Origin: Mansonella perstans
Lineage: Eukaryota > Nematoda > Chromadorea > Rhabditida > Onchocercidae
Assembly: GCA_037074765.1 (NCBI GenBank)
Contig: JBAMDO010000355.1
Location: 1-35,886, forward strand
Reading direction: 5' to 3'
Length of the DNA stretch: 35,886 bases
The stretch's first letter is position 1. Each line of letters opens with the position of its first letter. Below, piece after piece: positions 12,390-22,311 of the stretch. The notes beneath the pieces were generated by a model. That model had not been told where the DNA came from and made no database searches. It saw nothing but the letters and a program-made list of their open reading frames with translations. The translations under genes and the position numbers were made by a program.

Positions 12390-12493
12390 GGAAATGTGAG
12401 ATTGCTCACAAAAGGATGCTCACACTTCCAAGTAGTTGAATTATGGATGCCGATTAATTACAACCAACATTTCAAATAGCATTTATAAAAGAA

Positions 12494-12665
12494 CATATAT
12501 TTTCTTAGATATTCCCGAAATAAATCGTTATTGTAAACTCATTCCCAGAAATTAGATAACTGCAGAATTACGATCAAGTAAACAGCAAACCAAAGGAATT
12601 TCTTTTTGTAAATAAATTCGTTTCATTGACGATTTATTTGTGAAATATCTAAGAATATATATATG
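12494..12665. repeat. Imperfect inverted repeat, about 35-bp arms, MITE-like
   Basis: The left arm, 12494-12527, contains TTCTTAGATATTCCCGAAAT and AAATCG; the right arm, 12630-12665, is its reverse complement with a few mismatches (CGATTTATTTGTGAAATATC, then TAAGAATATATATATG). The span is about 172 bases. The arrangement suits a hairpin or a decayed miniature inverted-repeat element. On the minus strand the right arm carries an AATAAA hexamer about 200 bases past the MIC60 stop codon, so it may also supply that gene's polyadenylation signal. Confidence 0.6.
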
Positions 12666-12835
12666 TTTTTTTTTACTTTTAAGTTTCAATTTTTTCATCT
12701 GGCTAACGTCAACATCTCACTAACATCTGCTCATAATCGATAATTAAAGCTGCTTGAAGCTATGGCTCATTTCAATCCCGAATTCATATAAAAATTAAAA
12801 ATTAGCGATGAACTATTTTTGCGTAGCACACTGGA

Positions 12836-15800
12836 TCAATATATAGTTGAATAATTACTGACAGCAGCATGTGCAACAAGTAATTCAGCAATAAAGCGTG
12901 CTTCGAGATGTGCCCGTACATCATTTATCCAATCACGTGCTACAAATCTTGCTGGACCCGTCAAAAGTTGTAAAATCCGCACGGCCGAATTCAGATCTCC
13001 TTCTGAGACAAAACTTTTTGCTCTTGATAGTATTTCATAAGAATCCAGTGTCATCGGATCAAATTTTGTCTGAAATGTGTGGTAAATTTGAGGCTCCGAA
13101 TTTCACCTTGAAAATCAACTGATTTTTATTTCTATGCAACTGAAAATGCAGTGACACGCATCAATCCTATAATCTCTTCTTACGAGATAAAAAAGGCTGG
13201 CGGCTGCATCAGCAAACAACGAACCAGCTGGATATTATTATTATCAGCTGGATAAAAGTTCATCTTAATGCTAGACTTTAAAAAAGAATGTCGCTACCAA
13301 TGTCGAGAATTTCTCAGGACGATCAAATGTCATCGCACTTTGCAAATATGACAAACCATACTGGAATACCCCAACACTGCTTTCATTCATTTTGGCCACT
13401 CGGCGACAAATTTTATATAGCTGAAAAACTGAGTGTAAAAAATGCATGATGTGCTATTCAGGATATAAGCTGACTGCAAAAACTTTAAACGACCACCTTA
13501 TTGAATCTTGTCTTCAAATCTTCTTCAGTATATACACCATTGTATATTGTTTCATCTGGAAGTGCATTAACCAGGCACGCCACAAATTCATCATTACTGT
13601 TAGCTTCCCGAATCATTTGAAGCTATAAAAAATTTTCGCCACAAATTTTAAGACCTTACTCATGACTACTCACTACTCGTAATGAAACAAAGATAATTCA
13701 ACCACCTCAGTTGCCAAAGGTTTACGGCGCGTATCATCATTAGTACCATTTCTTCGTCCATTTATCACGGAATCGATCAAATCATGAGATGCTATCCATA
13801 TTTGTTTAGCACGACGATTTTCGACATCCTTTAAAAAATTTGCAATTGAAAAAGGAGAAAGACAAGGAATTGTTTTTTTTAATTATTTTGGAAACAAGAT
13901 TTGTAATTCATCCCGTTTTTCGGGGATGACAGCTACAGCATTAAATGCGCTTCAAAACTTGAAGCGAACATAATCTGCTGTGATTAGCTAGCGAAGTACA
14001 ACTGAACGAACATGACCAATTTAACCTGCGAGTGATGTAATTAAGAAATGGCAGCACATTAAAAAAGATCGACAAGTTGCAAATGAATATGAAGATGTCA
14101 CACACAGAGTTGAACGGTATCTCTAAAGATAGAATTAACGGACCATAAATGCTCTAGAACTCTTTTCTCATTACAAAAACTGATTTTTCATAATTTTCAG
14201 AGAAAAAGCACCTGCGAAGTTCGTGACTTCAAGGCAGTTTCGATCCCCTCTAATTTACCCTGAGCAGCTGCTAACTCCTTGCCAAGTTGAGAACGCTCTT
14301 CAGTAATCGCCTCTTCAATCTAAAATAAAATGCAGTTTTCGCAGAGGTGAATAAAAAATGATAAAAGAACAAACTGCAATGATCGACGACCATACCAACT
14401 ACCTGAACATGTTTCTTTCCATTCAAAACCATGATGCTTTTTAAACAGCCAACCTTCTGTTTCTCTTCAATTTCAAAAAGATTTCTCTGCACACGTACAA
14501 CTTCTTCAATATGTTCCGAATGAGCAGTAGCCGCTCTTTGTAACTTTTCTTCCAGTTCAGCTTCCCAAAGTTCTCTTTGCGTGGAGAGCTGAAATTTGTA
14601 CGTTCCACAAACTATAACAAAAATCTATAAATTATAACATGAACCAACAATCTGAACTCACCATTTTCTCAGCTTCTGATCGCATTTGTTCACGAAGTGC
14701 TTGCACTTTCAGATTTATTTCCTCTGCGTTTCGTTTATTTTGGGATTTTTTTTGTTCTTCTATAGCGTGCGCAATATTCTGTTCTTCGCGAACCTAAACA
14801 ATAAAATTCTTATCTTTCGAACATAACTGCACCAAAAAAATCAAATTTCACGAGCTAAAACCTTCACTGAGATAGCAACGCCTGACATCGCTAAAGCGGA
14901 TTTTATTTACCATGGATGTACCACGAGACTATGAGACAAACAATCAGGAGATTGAGTGTAGATTTACTAAACAAATCAAAAATCTTTTAATAAAAAATTT
15001 AAATCAAAATTCCAGCCTAAACGACAAATCTGCAAGACATCGAAAAAAGATACGTCCAAATGTATGCAAGCTTGAAAAAATTATACTTGCTGTTCGGCAA
15101 GCTGTTTCCTTAACTGATCTACTTTCAAATGCGCATGTGCTATTAATGCGTTCAATTCCTCTTCGTTTAACTTAGAATCTGCAACTGGAAATCATTAAAA
15201 ACCTGAAACTTATTTAATTCTAAAAATTTTGTGATGTAGAACAGACCAATAAAGTGCATCACCATTATTTTATGTTTTAGCATTTTAAGTCCTCTAATAA
15301 AGTCACTCTAATTAATTTTGAAAATGATAAACTTGGTTTTTTCACCAATTTCAACAACCATCCAAAATTTCTCGAATTTCCAGAAATCAACCTCGCGCAT
15401 GGATATCAACATCAGGAAGAACTGATTTCAACTCGGATGCAAACTGCTTCCGGCTCTTATCAATCAAATCTTTGTATTCATTAAAAATTCGTCCTTCTTC
15501 ACGAGTTCTCTTGATCATTAAATTCATTTCATCAAGTTGTCGATCAAGTTTATGGACAGTTTCAAGAGCATTTTGTAACAAAGGATTATTGCGAGTCGAT
15601 TCAGCTGATTCTCCTTGTTCGATTACCTACAAAACCTTCACACTTCCGTTCGAAAATAAAAGCAAATCCATGCATGTCCAGCAGGAACTTCCAGATATAT
15701 AAAAATTCATTGCACTCTATGACGACTAACCTTCCTGACGCTATCTAAATAATTTCTCGCATCATTTTCCTCCTTAACATCATTATTCGCAGCTGTATCA

Positions 15801-17134
15801 ATTTTTTGAAGTATACTTGTCACTTTTGCCCAATCTCCTTTCTAAAAAATATAATGATCATTAAAACGCTATTCTCTGCTATTCGCTACTTCTTTATACG
15901 CAAAAAACTTGTAAATCAAACCATAACTAACTTCGCCTTCATCAATCGCTTGTTTCATCGCACGATTATGTTCACTTATAATATCGATTGTTTTATATTT
16001 CGCTTCTGTTGCTGAATGCACTTTTTGAATAGCAGACTGCAAGGATGCTTTCAACATCTTTTCTATGGCTGAAAATCAAAACAATAAATGTTTCCAATGT
16101 TTCTAAAATTGAACGAAACAACAGGCGAAGGACCAATATGAGGAGCTATGAAGATTTGATAAGCACGAGGTGTGAAGCAAACCAAGTGAATTCAGTATAT
16201 GACAACAAAGGTTCATAAAAACGGCAAAAGAATTTTGATAGACTATATTTTTTTTAATTACATATTCCATAAGCACAAACTTTCATGCTGTATCCCCTCT
16301 GATTTAGGTTCTTTTCCCTGGCTTTTTGTTTGCTCAGGAGCCTTGAATGTTAATGGCGGTGCTGTATCTGTTTTTAGCAAAAAATTCGTTTTATGCTCAG
16401 TTTTTTTCTTTTCGTTTTCGAAATACCTTAAAATAAAAAAGGCGTCGTTGATTTGAAATTATGTAAATCCGACATGAACGAAATCAAGAAAACCAAGATT
16501 AATTTACGAAGAAATGGAACTCTACAGAACTGTTGTTTCATGTTTCAGAACGCTGAGGGATGTGGAAAAATTAAACTTTCCATCGGCATCAAACGAAACA
16601 GTTCTTTCAGCATCTATGAATGACTGCCTGCCTATTTTCGAAACCATCTGTACCGACAACACAGGAGGAAACTAAATCCTAATGAAAAGCATAATTAACT
16701 ATACCAGTAATATGCAGCAGCTCCTCCAGCAGCTAACGCTATCAGTAGTATGAGAAAATTACTTCTGGATGATTTCCGACCGGCATCGCTGAAAAGCGGA
16801 AAAAATGCATACCGTTCTGAATCAGAAAATTATTAGACAGTCTTTCAGAACAATCGTACTTTTTGGCAAAAAGACGCCATATACTCCAACAAACTGATCC
16901 TTTGTTCTTCATTTAACTCACTTTCCTTTTTTAACCTTTTTCAAGAGATCATACTTACTTTGAAGATCGTTTGCTTTGAAGGAAATATTGCTCGTTGATT
17001 TCCGCCCCATGAATGCGCAAAAAACTGGTCCTAGGACCACCGATTCTATGAGGAACGTGATAAAAGCATTGTGAAGTCTTAAAATACGCTGGACGCGACC
17101 ACAAAGTTTGCTGAAATCTAAATGCCAAAGATCC
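12836..17134 (-). CDS. MICOS complex subunit MIC60 (mitofilin), 14 exons
   Basis: MIC60 anchors the MICOS complex in the inner mitochondrial membrane and holds crista junctions together. Exons (minus, 5' to 3'): 16959-17134, 16705-16788, 16281-16426, 15932-16068, 15731-15841, 15392-15626, 15087-15184, 14662-14793, 14454-14588, 14212-14319, 13706-13828, 13497-13622, 13298-13420, 12836-13069. All phases join without a stop, giving 655 codons; human MIC60 is somewhat longer. The N-terminus is Arg-rich and acid-poor ([10 protein letters not shown]), as in a mitochondrial presequence. A glycine-rich membrane segment ([18 protein letters not shown], about residues 70-87) follows, then a long charged coiled coil including [20 protein letters not shown], which matches the mammalian IAHAHRRIDQL region. 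The C-terminal mitofilin signature is clear: [44 protein letters not shown]. The start codon is unresolved: no in-frame ATG lies in the first exon after its TTTTCAG acceptor. An ATG at 17207-17209 is in frame but only through a poly(T) tract, so a short upstream exon is likely. Confidence 0.95.
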
Positions 17135-17161
17135 CTGAAAATAATGATGGTCTGACGATAT

Positions 17162-17181
17162 AAAAAAAAAAAAAAAAAAAA
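17162..17181. repeat. Poly(A) run next to the MIC60 5' exon
   Basis: Twenty A residues on plus, thus poly(T) on the MIC60 sense strand, about 27 bases upstream of the first recognised exon. It inserts artificial Phe codons if the upstream ATG is read straight through. Confidence 0.85.
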
Positions 17182-18360
17182 CTAAATATTTGTTCATAAA
17201 TATTCGCAATTGTTAAGTCCTTCAAATGTAACTGGAGAGCGCAATGAAGAAAATATCGAAACGATAATAGACACAAATTCAGAAAATAAATGCTAGAAAA
17301 AAAAGACCGATCGCTATAGGGAGGATAAAAAAAAAAGTGGGTAGATGGAGCATAATGAGTATATGAAGAATTTCCAAATTTTTGTTTGAAATTTGAATAA
17401 CTAAATAAATGGAAGAATTGTTCAACGAAATGAGACCAAATTAACAAATCAGTCCAGAAATATTACAGACTGACAAAAGTAAAAGGTGAAAAGAAAATGT
17501 GGAATGAAGTTGAAACAGTTACTAATTATCGGTCTATTTGCTATTAAACAAAACTTGATTGATGAAATAAATGTCCATAGAGAAAGTTGTCAAAAATGCC
17601 ATTAAGAAGTCAAGAATTTCGGTAATATTAGGAATAGCTTTAAAAAAGGTAAAATGATTGGAAAAAGAAAAATGTTGGTTAAGCGGCTATAAAATTGCAT
17701 TTTGCAGAAAGCTACACAAAAAATATGATTTCCCGTCTGTCTTATTCGACAGAAATGATTAAAGATGTAATGCCTACACGTTGTAATCTATTCAAATCTA
17801 TGAAATGTAATGATATAAAATTTTATATACCTGTAGGATGCGAAGCATAAAGAAAATTGAGGATGGATGACAATTGCCTGAAATGAAATTTATGCCGATA
17901 TTGGTGGACAGATGAAGAATATATACGAAACAAAATTCCCATTGCTATGTTTAGATCAATGATTATAGCTTGCAAGTGGATTCTTGCTCATCCAGCAATT
18001 TACATGCCCATAGAAGAACAATTGATAGTAAGTAATCTATCCCCGAAATAATGCCATAAGAAAATAGACCTGGTAATAATTACAAACAGTACAAGATGGC
18101 AAAACTTTTTAGTTAACTGGATTAGAAGCTATCCTTGATTATCAAACACTTTATCCGTACCGCTGGAGATACATTTAATACAATTATAGAAGATTGAGCA
18201 ATCAACATAATTCCAGCAGGTTTCGGCAAGAGATTTTTAGTTTCACTGTGGCTATTTCGTTTCGTATCACTGTGATGAGAATGACCGTTGTTGACCTGAG
18301 AAGTGGAATTTTACCAAATATCTGAGATAGGATTCCTGTAATTTTGTCATTTAGTCATCT

Positions 18361-18371
18361 TTTTATTTCAG
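18361..18371 (+). promoter_or_regulatory. Probable spliced-leader acceptor of KTI12
   Basis: TTTTATTTCAG ends 25 bases before the KTI12 ATG, with only a short leader between. No upstream coding exon is needed, because the protein begins exactly at the family's conserved N-terminus, so trans-splicing is the likely use of this acceptor. Confidence 0.55.
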
Positions 18372-18396
18372 TAGCTCTAACAGCAAAAAAGATCAA

Positions 18397-20527
18397 ATGC
18401 CATTGGTTGTTGTTTGTGGGAAACCATCTTCTGGAAAGAGTACAGTAACTGAATGCTTCTGTAAATTCATGGTGACAAAGAAATCACAGCAAGTTAAAGT
18501 GGTATCCGATAATAGCAATGTCTCATTTTCAAGATCAATATACAAAGATTCTCACAAGGTTCTCTTTAATAATCTTCACACTTCTTTCTTCATGATTCTT
18601 TACCATGATTCTCACTATTTTTTTTTTTCTTGTTGCATAAAACATAGCACTGATTCGGTAATTGAATACTTTAGTAATAACAGATCTTTGATACTGATCT
18701 TTATGAAAAATTAGCAAAAGTAATATGAGGAGAAGTATACGTCATATGTATGATTGATGGGATATCTTTGGTTTTGAACTGTCTGATTTCTTCGTTCTAT
18801 TTAACAATCTTTATTGTTCCAGGAGCGAGAGCATCGTGCAGTACTGAAATCAGAGGTGCAACGTTTACTTTCAGAAGATTGTTTGGTTATTTGCGATTCG
18901 TTAAATTACATCAAAGGTTAGGCTCAATTTGATGTTACTCGTTATATCAGTTATTCCATGTTGCATACATATATTCCAGCAGTTTGCAGGTTTCAGGTAT
19001 GAGTTGTTCTGTATAGCAAAACTGATGCAAACAACATACTGTATTTTATATTGCGATGCCAGTGATGATACTTGCCTGCAACTTAACTTAACAAAACAAA
19101 AGACCGAAAGGTAATTTAGTTTCTTCCTCTTCAATTGGAATATCGATTATGTGGTGTTCAAACTAACATGAAATTACATGAGAAATTAAAGACTGTGTTT
19201 GAAATTAAACATATCCGATAAATTAGTCCATTGATTCTAATATGTTGAAGCGTACTTCATTTCGAATTCAAACGGGATTTCGTAGTAAGGCGTAGAGAAA
19301 ATGTGGTAACAACTTTTGAGAGATTCTCTTTTTTCTTTTCGCGGAGTCTTCTGACTGTAGGACATTCTATTCTTCTGTGGTTATAAAAGAAGGAATAAAT
19401 TAGGTCGAGCAATGTTTTCATAGTTCCGGTTTTTTTTGGCTTCTTTACGGTGTGCATTTTTTCCTCTCAAGAAGCTTTTGATGGATCTAATTAGTAAATC
19501 TCTTATAGATATGATACAGATGATATAACGGAATTGGTCATGCGTTTTGAGGAGCCCTCTACTACAAATCGGTGGGATTGTCCGCTTTTCAAGGTTGAAA
19601 TTGAAATTGACAACTCATCTCATCGAAGACATGATTCGAATTTTGAACAGTGCTCATGTTTTCTTGGAGAAGAGAAGTTACCTCTGGAGCGTATGTCTCG
19701 TTGGTTATTCGAGGTGAGATTCACTACACTATCCATTTTCCAGCATATTTATATTGGTTCAGTTTCTAGACTTACGTATTAAACTAGTACGTCTATGTAT
19801 TTTCGCATTCAAAGTGTGGATTCTTTATAGGGTAAGAACTTGCCTGCCAATGAAAGCACTAAAACTACGTCGCTTATGCCGGCAGATTATCTACATACTC
19901 TTGATCAAATAACTAAGGAAATTGTAGCTAGTGTTATGCAACAACAACGGACGGCCTTGCCAGGCGACACTTTTATTGTATCAAACTGTACTTTGGACGA
20001 CGACAAGGTTCATTAATTTTATCAATAGTGAACTCATTTTGTAATATTGAATTTGTCTCTGTTTTTTAAACCTGATGCGTGTTTTCCTTTGCCGTTCAGT
20101 CTGATAGCAGTTATATAATGCAAGATGAAAAAAATTTGTCCTCGGGTTAAGGCGCAGATATTGGGAAAAAAACTTTTTTACCTCACTTAGTGTTACCAAA
20201 GCATTTGGCTGGAAGAAATTTTTTGTCGGGTTGTATAATAATTTCTGAATGAAGTACGGGTATGGAGACTTGTGGTATAGGTGTTGTTTCCTCTTTCCAT
20301 TAGACGGTTGAATGTATTGACCCTTAATAACTTACAAACTGTGTTTTTAATATATTAATCGTTGTTATGTTAAATTGAGTATTAAGGTGCTGTTCACGAG
20401 ACAGCGATCTTTTGTTGAACTCTCAGGATTGCGACGACAGTTCACCAGTTATATGAAGATGCATCCATCGAATGACATATCTAAATTTGCTTCGTTATTC
20501 ATTAATTATCTCAATGCAAATCCTTAA
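18397..20527 (+). CDS. KTI12 homologue, Elongator-associated P-loop ATPase, six exons
   Basis: KTI12 works with the Elongator complex in modifying wobble uridines of tRNA and is related to the tRNA kinase PSTK. Exons: 18397-18558, 18823-18916, 18990-19110, 19509-19713, 19831-20007, 20387-20527. Phases agree and give 299 residues, near the usual family size. The protein starts MPLVVVCGKPSSGKST, with the Walker A loop at residues 8-16. DSLNYIKGFRYEL at 79-91 is a hallmark of the family. RFEEPSTTNRWDCPLF at 138-153 is the KTI12-specific RFEEP...RWDxPLF motif that separates it from PSTK. The C-terminus RQFTSYMKMHPSND...LASLF-type ending is also conserved. The gene is divergent from MIC60 and followed by 1.8 kb before the next plus-strand gene. 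No truncation or frameshift was seen. Confidence 0.95.
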
Positions 20528-21334
20528 TTTCTGTTATCTTAATTTCAATGATTAATGCTGTCGAGAAAAAACACCTTTCTTTATTGTTTATAAGCATTGC
20601 CTATCATGGTATACCTTCCAGGCTTTTAGATTTTTCTTTACAGTGGCAACGGAATCGACTTTATTCTGCTGCTTCCAGTTTCTTTTAATTATATTATATG
20701 GTTCTTTAACAGTAGATAATAATAGTCTTCCTTGCATTCTCATACATAATTGATATTTAGCAAAAATATCCAATGGAAAATGATACCTTCTTTTACTTCT
20801 TTCTATCTAAGAAAAACCACAATATGCTTTTCATTACCAATATTCTGTACTTTATGAAGTTTTATATGGTTTTTACAAATTTTATAAGTTTTTACAATTG
20901 ATGCTAATTTAAAAATTTACCGTTTGTTATATTTGTAAATTGTTTTGTTTCTAATAATTTATCAGTATTTTATCGCCGTGAGCTCTAATTCTTAATCGAC
21001 GAGGTTAAGCTTGCAACATTTCTAATAGGTTTTGCTGTATTCGATTATTATTATTTGCTAAGTTATTTTGTGTTTTATCTTTGTACAGTGCTAGGATGTG
21101 GGAAATAGCGATTTTCGGTAAGTTTTCTTTTGAGATTGTTAAATAATTGATATAATACAGTTGTTTAATAATTAAACTTTGTTATATTTACAGAAATATG
21201 AATTTAAGAATTAGTCTCAATAATAAACACTGAAGAGCACGAGTAGTTTTTTGACTACTTTTATTGGTGAATTTGCTCCAGGAAGTGTTCAGTATTTCTG
21301 CACGAAGGTAGTAATGAAAAATGCCCATCCATAC

Positions 21335-21436
21335 ATATATATATATACATACATGCGCACATACACAGATACATACAGACATACATACATACATACATAC
21401 ATACATACACACATACATACATACATATACATATTT
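21335..21436. repeat. (CATA)n / (TA)n microsatellite
   Basis: About 100 bases made largely of CATA units, interrupted by CACA, CAGA and a TA run. It creates spurious open frames on both strands (Tyr-Ile-His repeats on plus, Met-Tyr-Val-Cys repeats on minus). Confidence 0.95.
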
Positions 21437-22296
21437 TCTTTGAAATCTGCCACATTCAGTAACGAAGTGATCTTGTAAAGCGCTTGGTGAAATTTCCTTT
21501 TCGTGGTAGTGTAAAATTATCGTAGTGCTGAGGAATGAATGTATTTGAGAATAGAATGTGCATTTGTTAATGTTCTCGTTATAGTTAGTAAGGCATTACA
21601 TCCTGATATTTAATTATTATGCTAAAATGAAATTTTTCACTTATCCATTGTTTTGTTATTGTTCATGAGAATTTATCATTTAGTGAAGTATCAATTATGT
21701 GATAAAAACTTGATTAGTACAAATAAGGCTAACAATTTATAATCATCAAATTATTTCGTTTAATTTACTCGCTCTTTTTAAATTACCTTAATTATAGCAT
21801 ATGAATTTGATGTAATTACCTTAGTTTTGTTAATGCTTATGACAAATCATAATTTAAACTACTAGTGACGAAAATCCTTATGATAGTGATGTATCCGCTA
21901 TGATTTTGTAAAAATATTCTTGAACAATTTAATATTTTTTGATAAAATACTCTTGAACAAATTTTAAAGTGAATAATATGTCAAAGAAAATGTAACTTAT
22001 ACAAAATTATTACCATAATTTGAGAACATAACGTATTGGAACCCTAATATCGATTCTTGTACTGTAGTCTCTGCATCTTTAACATATTACAAAGTATTAC
22101 TAATGTAAACTGATTAAATTCTGTAATGGATGGTAATTTTTAATGTCCCATTTCTAGAAGTTACTAATTAGGAAGTGTATGAGTTATGAAAGGCAACATT
22201 TTATACTTGTACAAGTATTTCATTTGTTGAGATAACTTATTTTTAGGTGGTAGTGGTTATCGTACTAATTGGAATGAACATATAAGAATTCCTTAT

Positions 22297-22305
22297 TAAT
22301 TCTAG
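22297..22305 (+). promoter_or_regulatory. Possible spliced-leader acceptor of the Ser/Asn-rich gene
   Basis: An AATTCTAG acceptor-like site lies six bases before the proposed ATG at 22312, the short spacing typical of trans-spliced nematode genes. Confidence 0.35.
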
Positions 22306-22311
22306 TTAATC

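Larger units (their letters stand above)
8368..12835. other. Long stretch without a supported gene
   Basis: Mostly AT-rich DNA. Several open patches near 8600-9260 on the plus strand have splice-like borders, for example a donor at about 8801 and an acceptor at about 8909, but different frames over the same bases look equally protein-like, so no model is called. A 22-bp tandem duplication lies at 11784-11825 and two inverted repeats at 12289-12389 and 12494-12665. No RNA gene was recognised. Confidence 0.5.
17135..18396. promoter_or_regulatory. Head-to-head intergenic region between MIC60 and KTI12
   Basis: About 1.2 kb separates the 5' ends of two divergently transcribed housekeeping genes, so it probably carries the promoters of both and the missing first exon of MIC60. 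It contains a 20-base poly(A) run (17162-17181) directly upstream of the first recognised MIC60 exon. Open patches at 17727-17850 and 17887-18049 (plus) look protein-like but conflict in frame and have no good acceptors. No TATA or known factor site can be assigned by eye. Confidence 0.4.
20528..22311. other. Intergenic stretch with a (CATA)n microsatellite
   Basis: AT-rich DNA between KTI12 and the next gene. A strong acceptor, TTTGTACAG, at about 21081-21088 is followed by a short ATG frame at 21096 and a perfect donor G|GTAAGT at 21118, but no downstream exon continues it in phase, so it is not called. The tetranucleotide repeat at 21335-21436 lies here. Otherwise nothing is recognised. 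Confidence 0.5.

Noticed and set aside
13145..13250. A possible 45-base exon of MIC60 (cag|CTGGTTCG to TCG|GTAAGAAG), in phase
   Set aside because: Direct joining of 13298 to 13069 gives the same spacing as human MIC60 between the SYLQS motif and the C-terminal helix; the extra exon would add 15 residues not seen in the family.
17727..18049. Protein-like open frames on plus between MIC60 and KTI12 (for example the segment containing EEYIRNKIPIAMFRSMI with a GTAAGT after it)
   Set aside because: Two different frames over the same bases look equally good, no acceptor precedes them, and they do not join KTI12 in phase; not enough to call a gene.
21096..21117. Short ATG exon with acceptor before it and a perfect GTAAGT donor
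   Set aside because: No downstream exon continues it in phase, and the exon at 22312 gives a better start for the next gene.
21188..21478. Long open frames on both strands with Tyr/Met/Cys/Val repeats
   Set aside because: They are translations of the CATA microsatellite.
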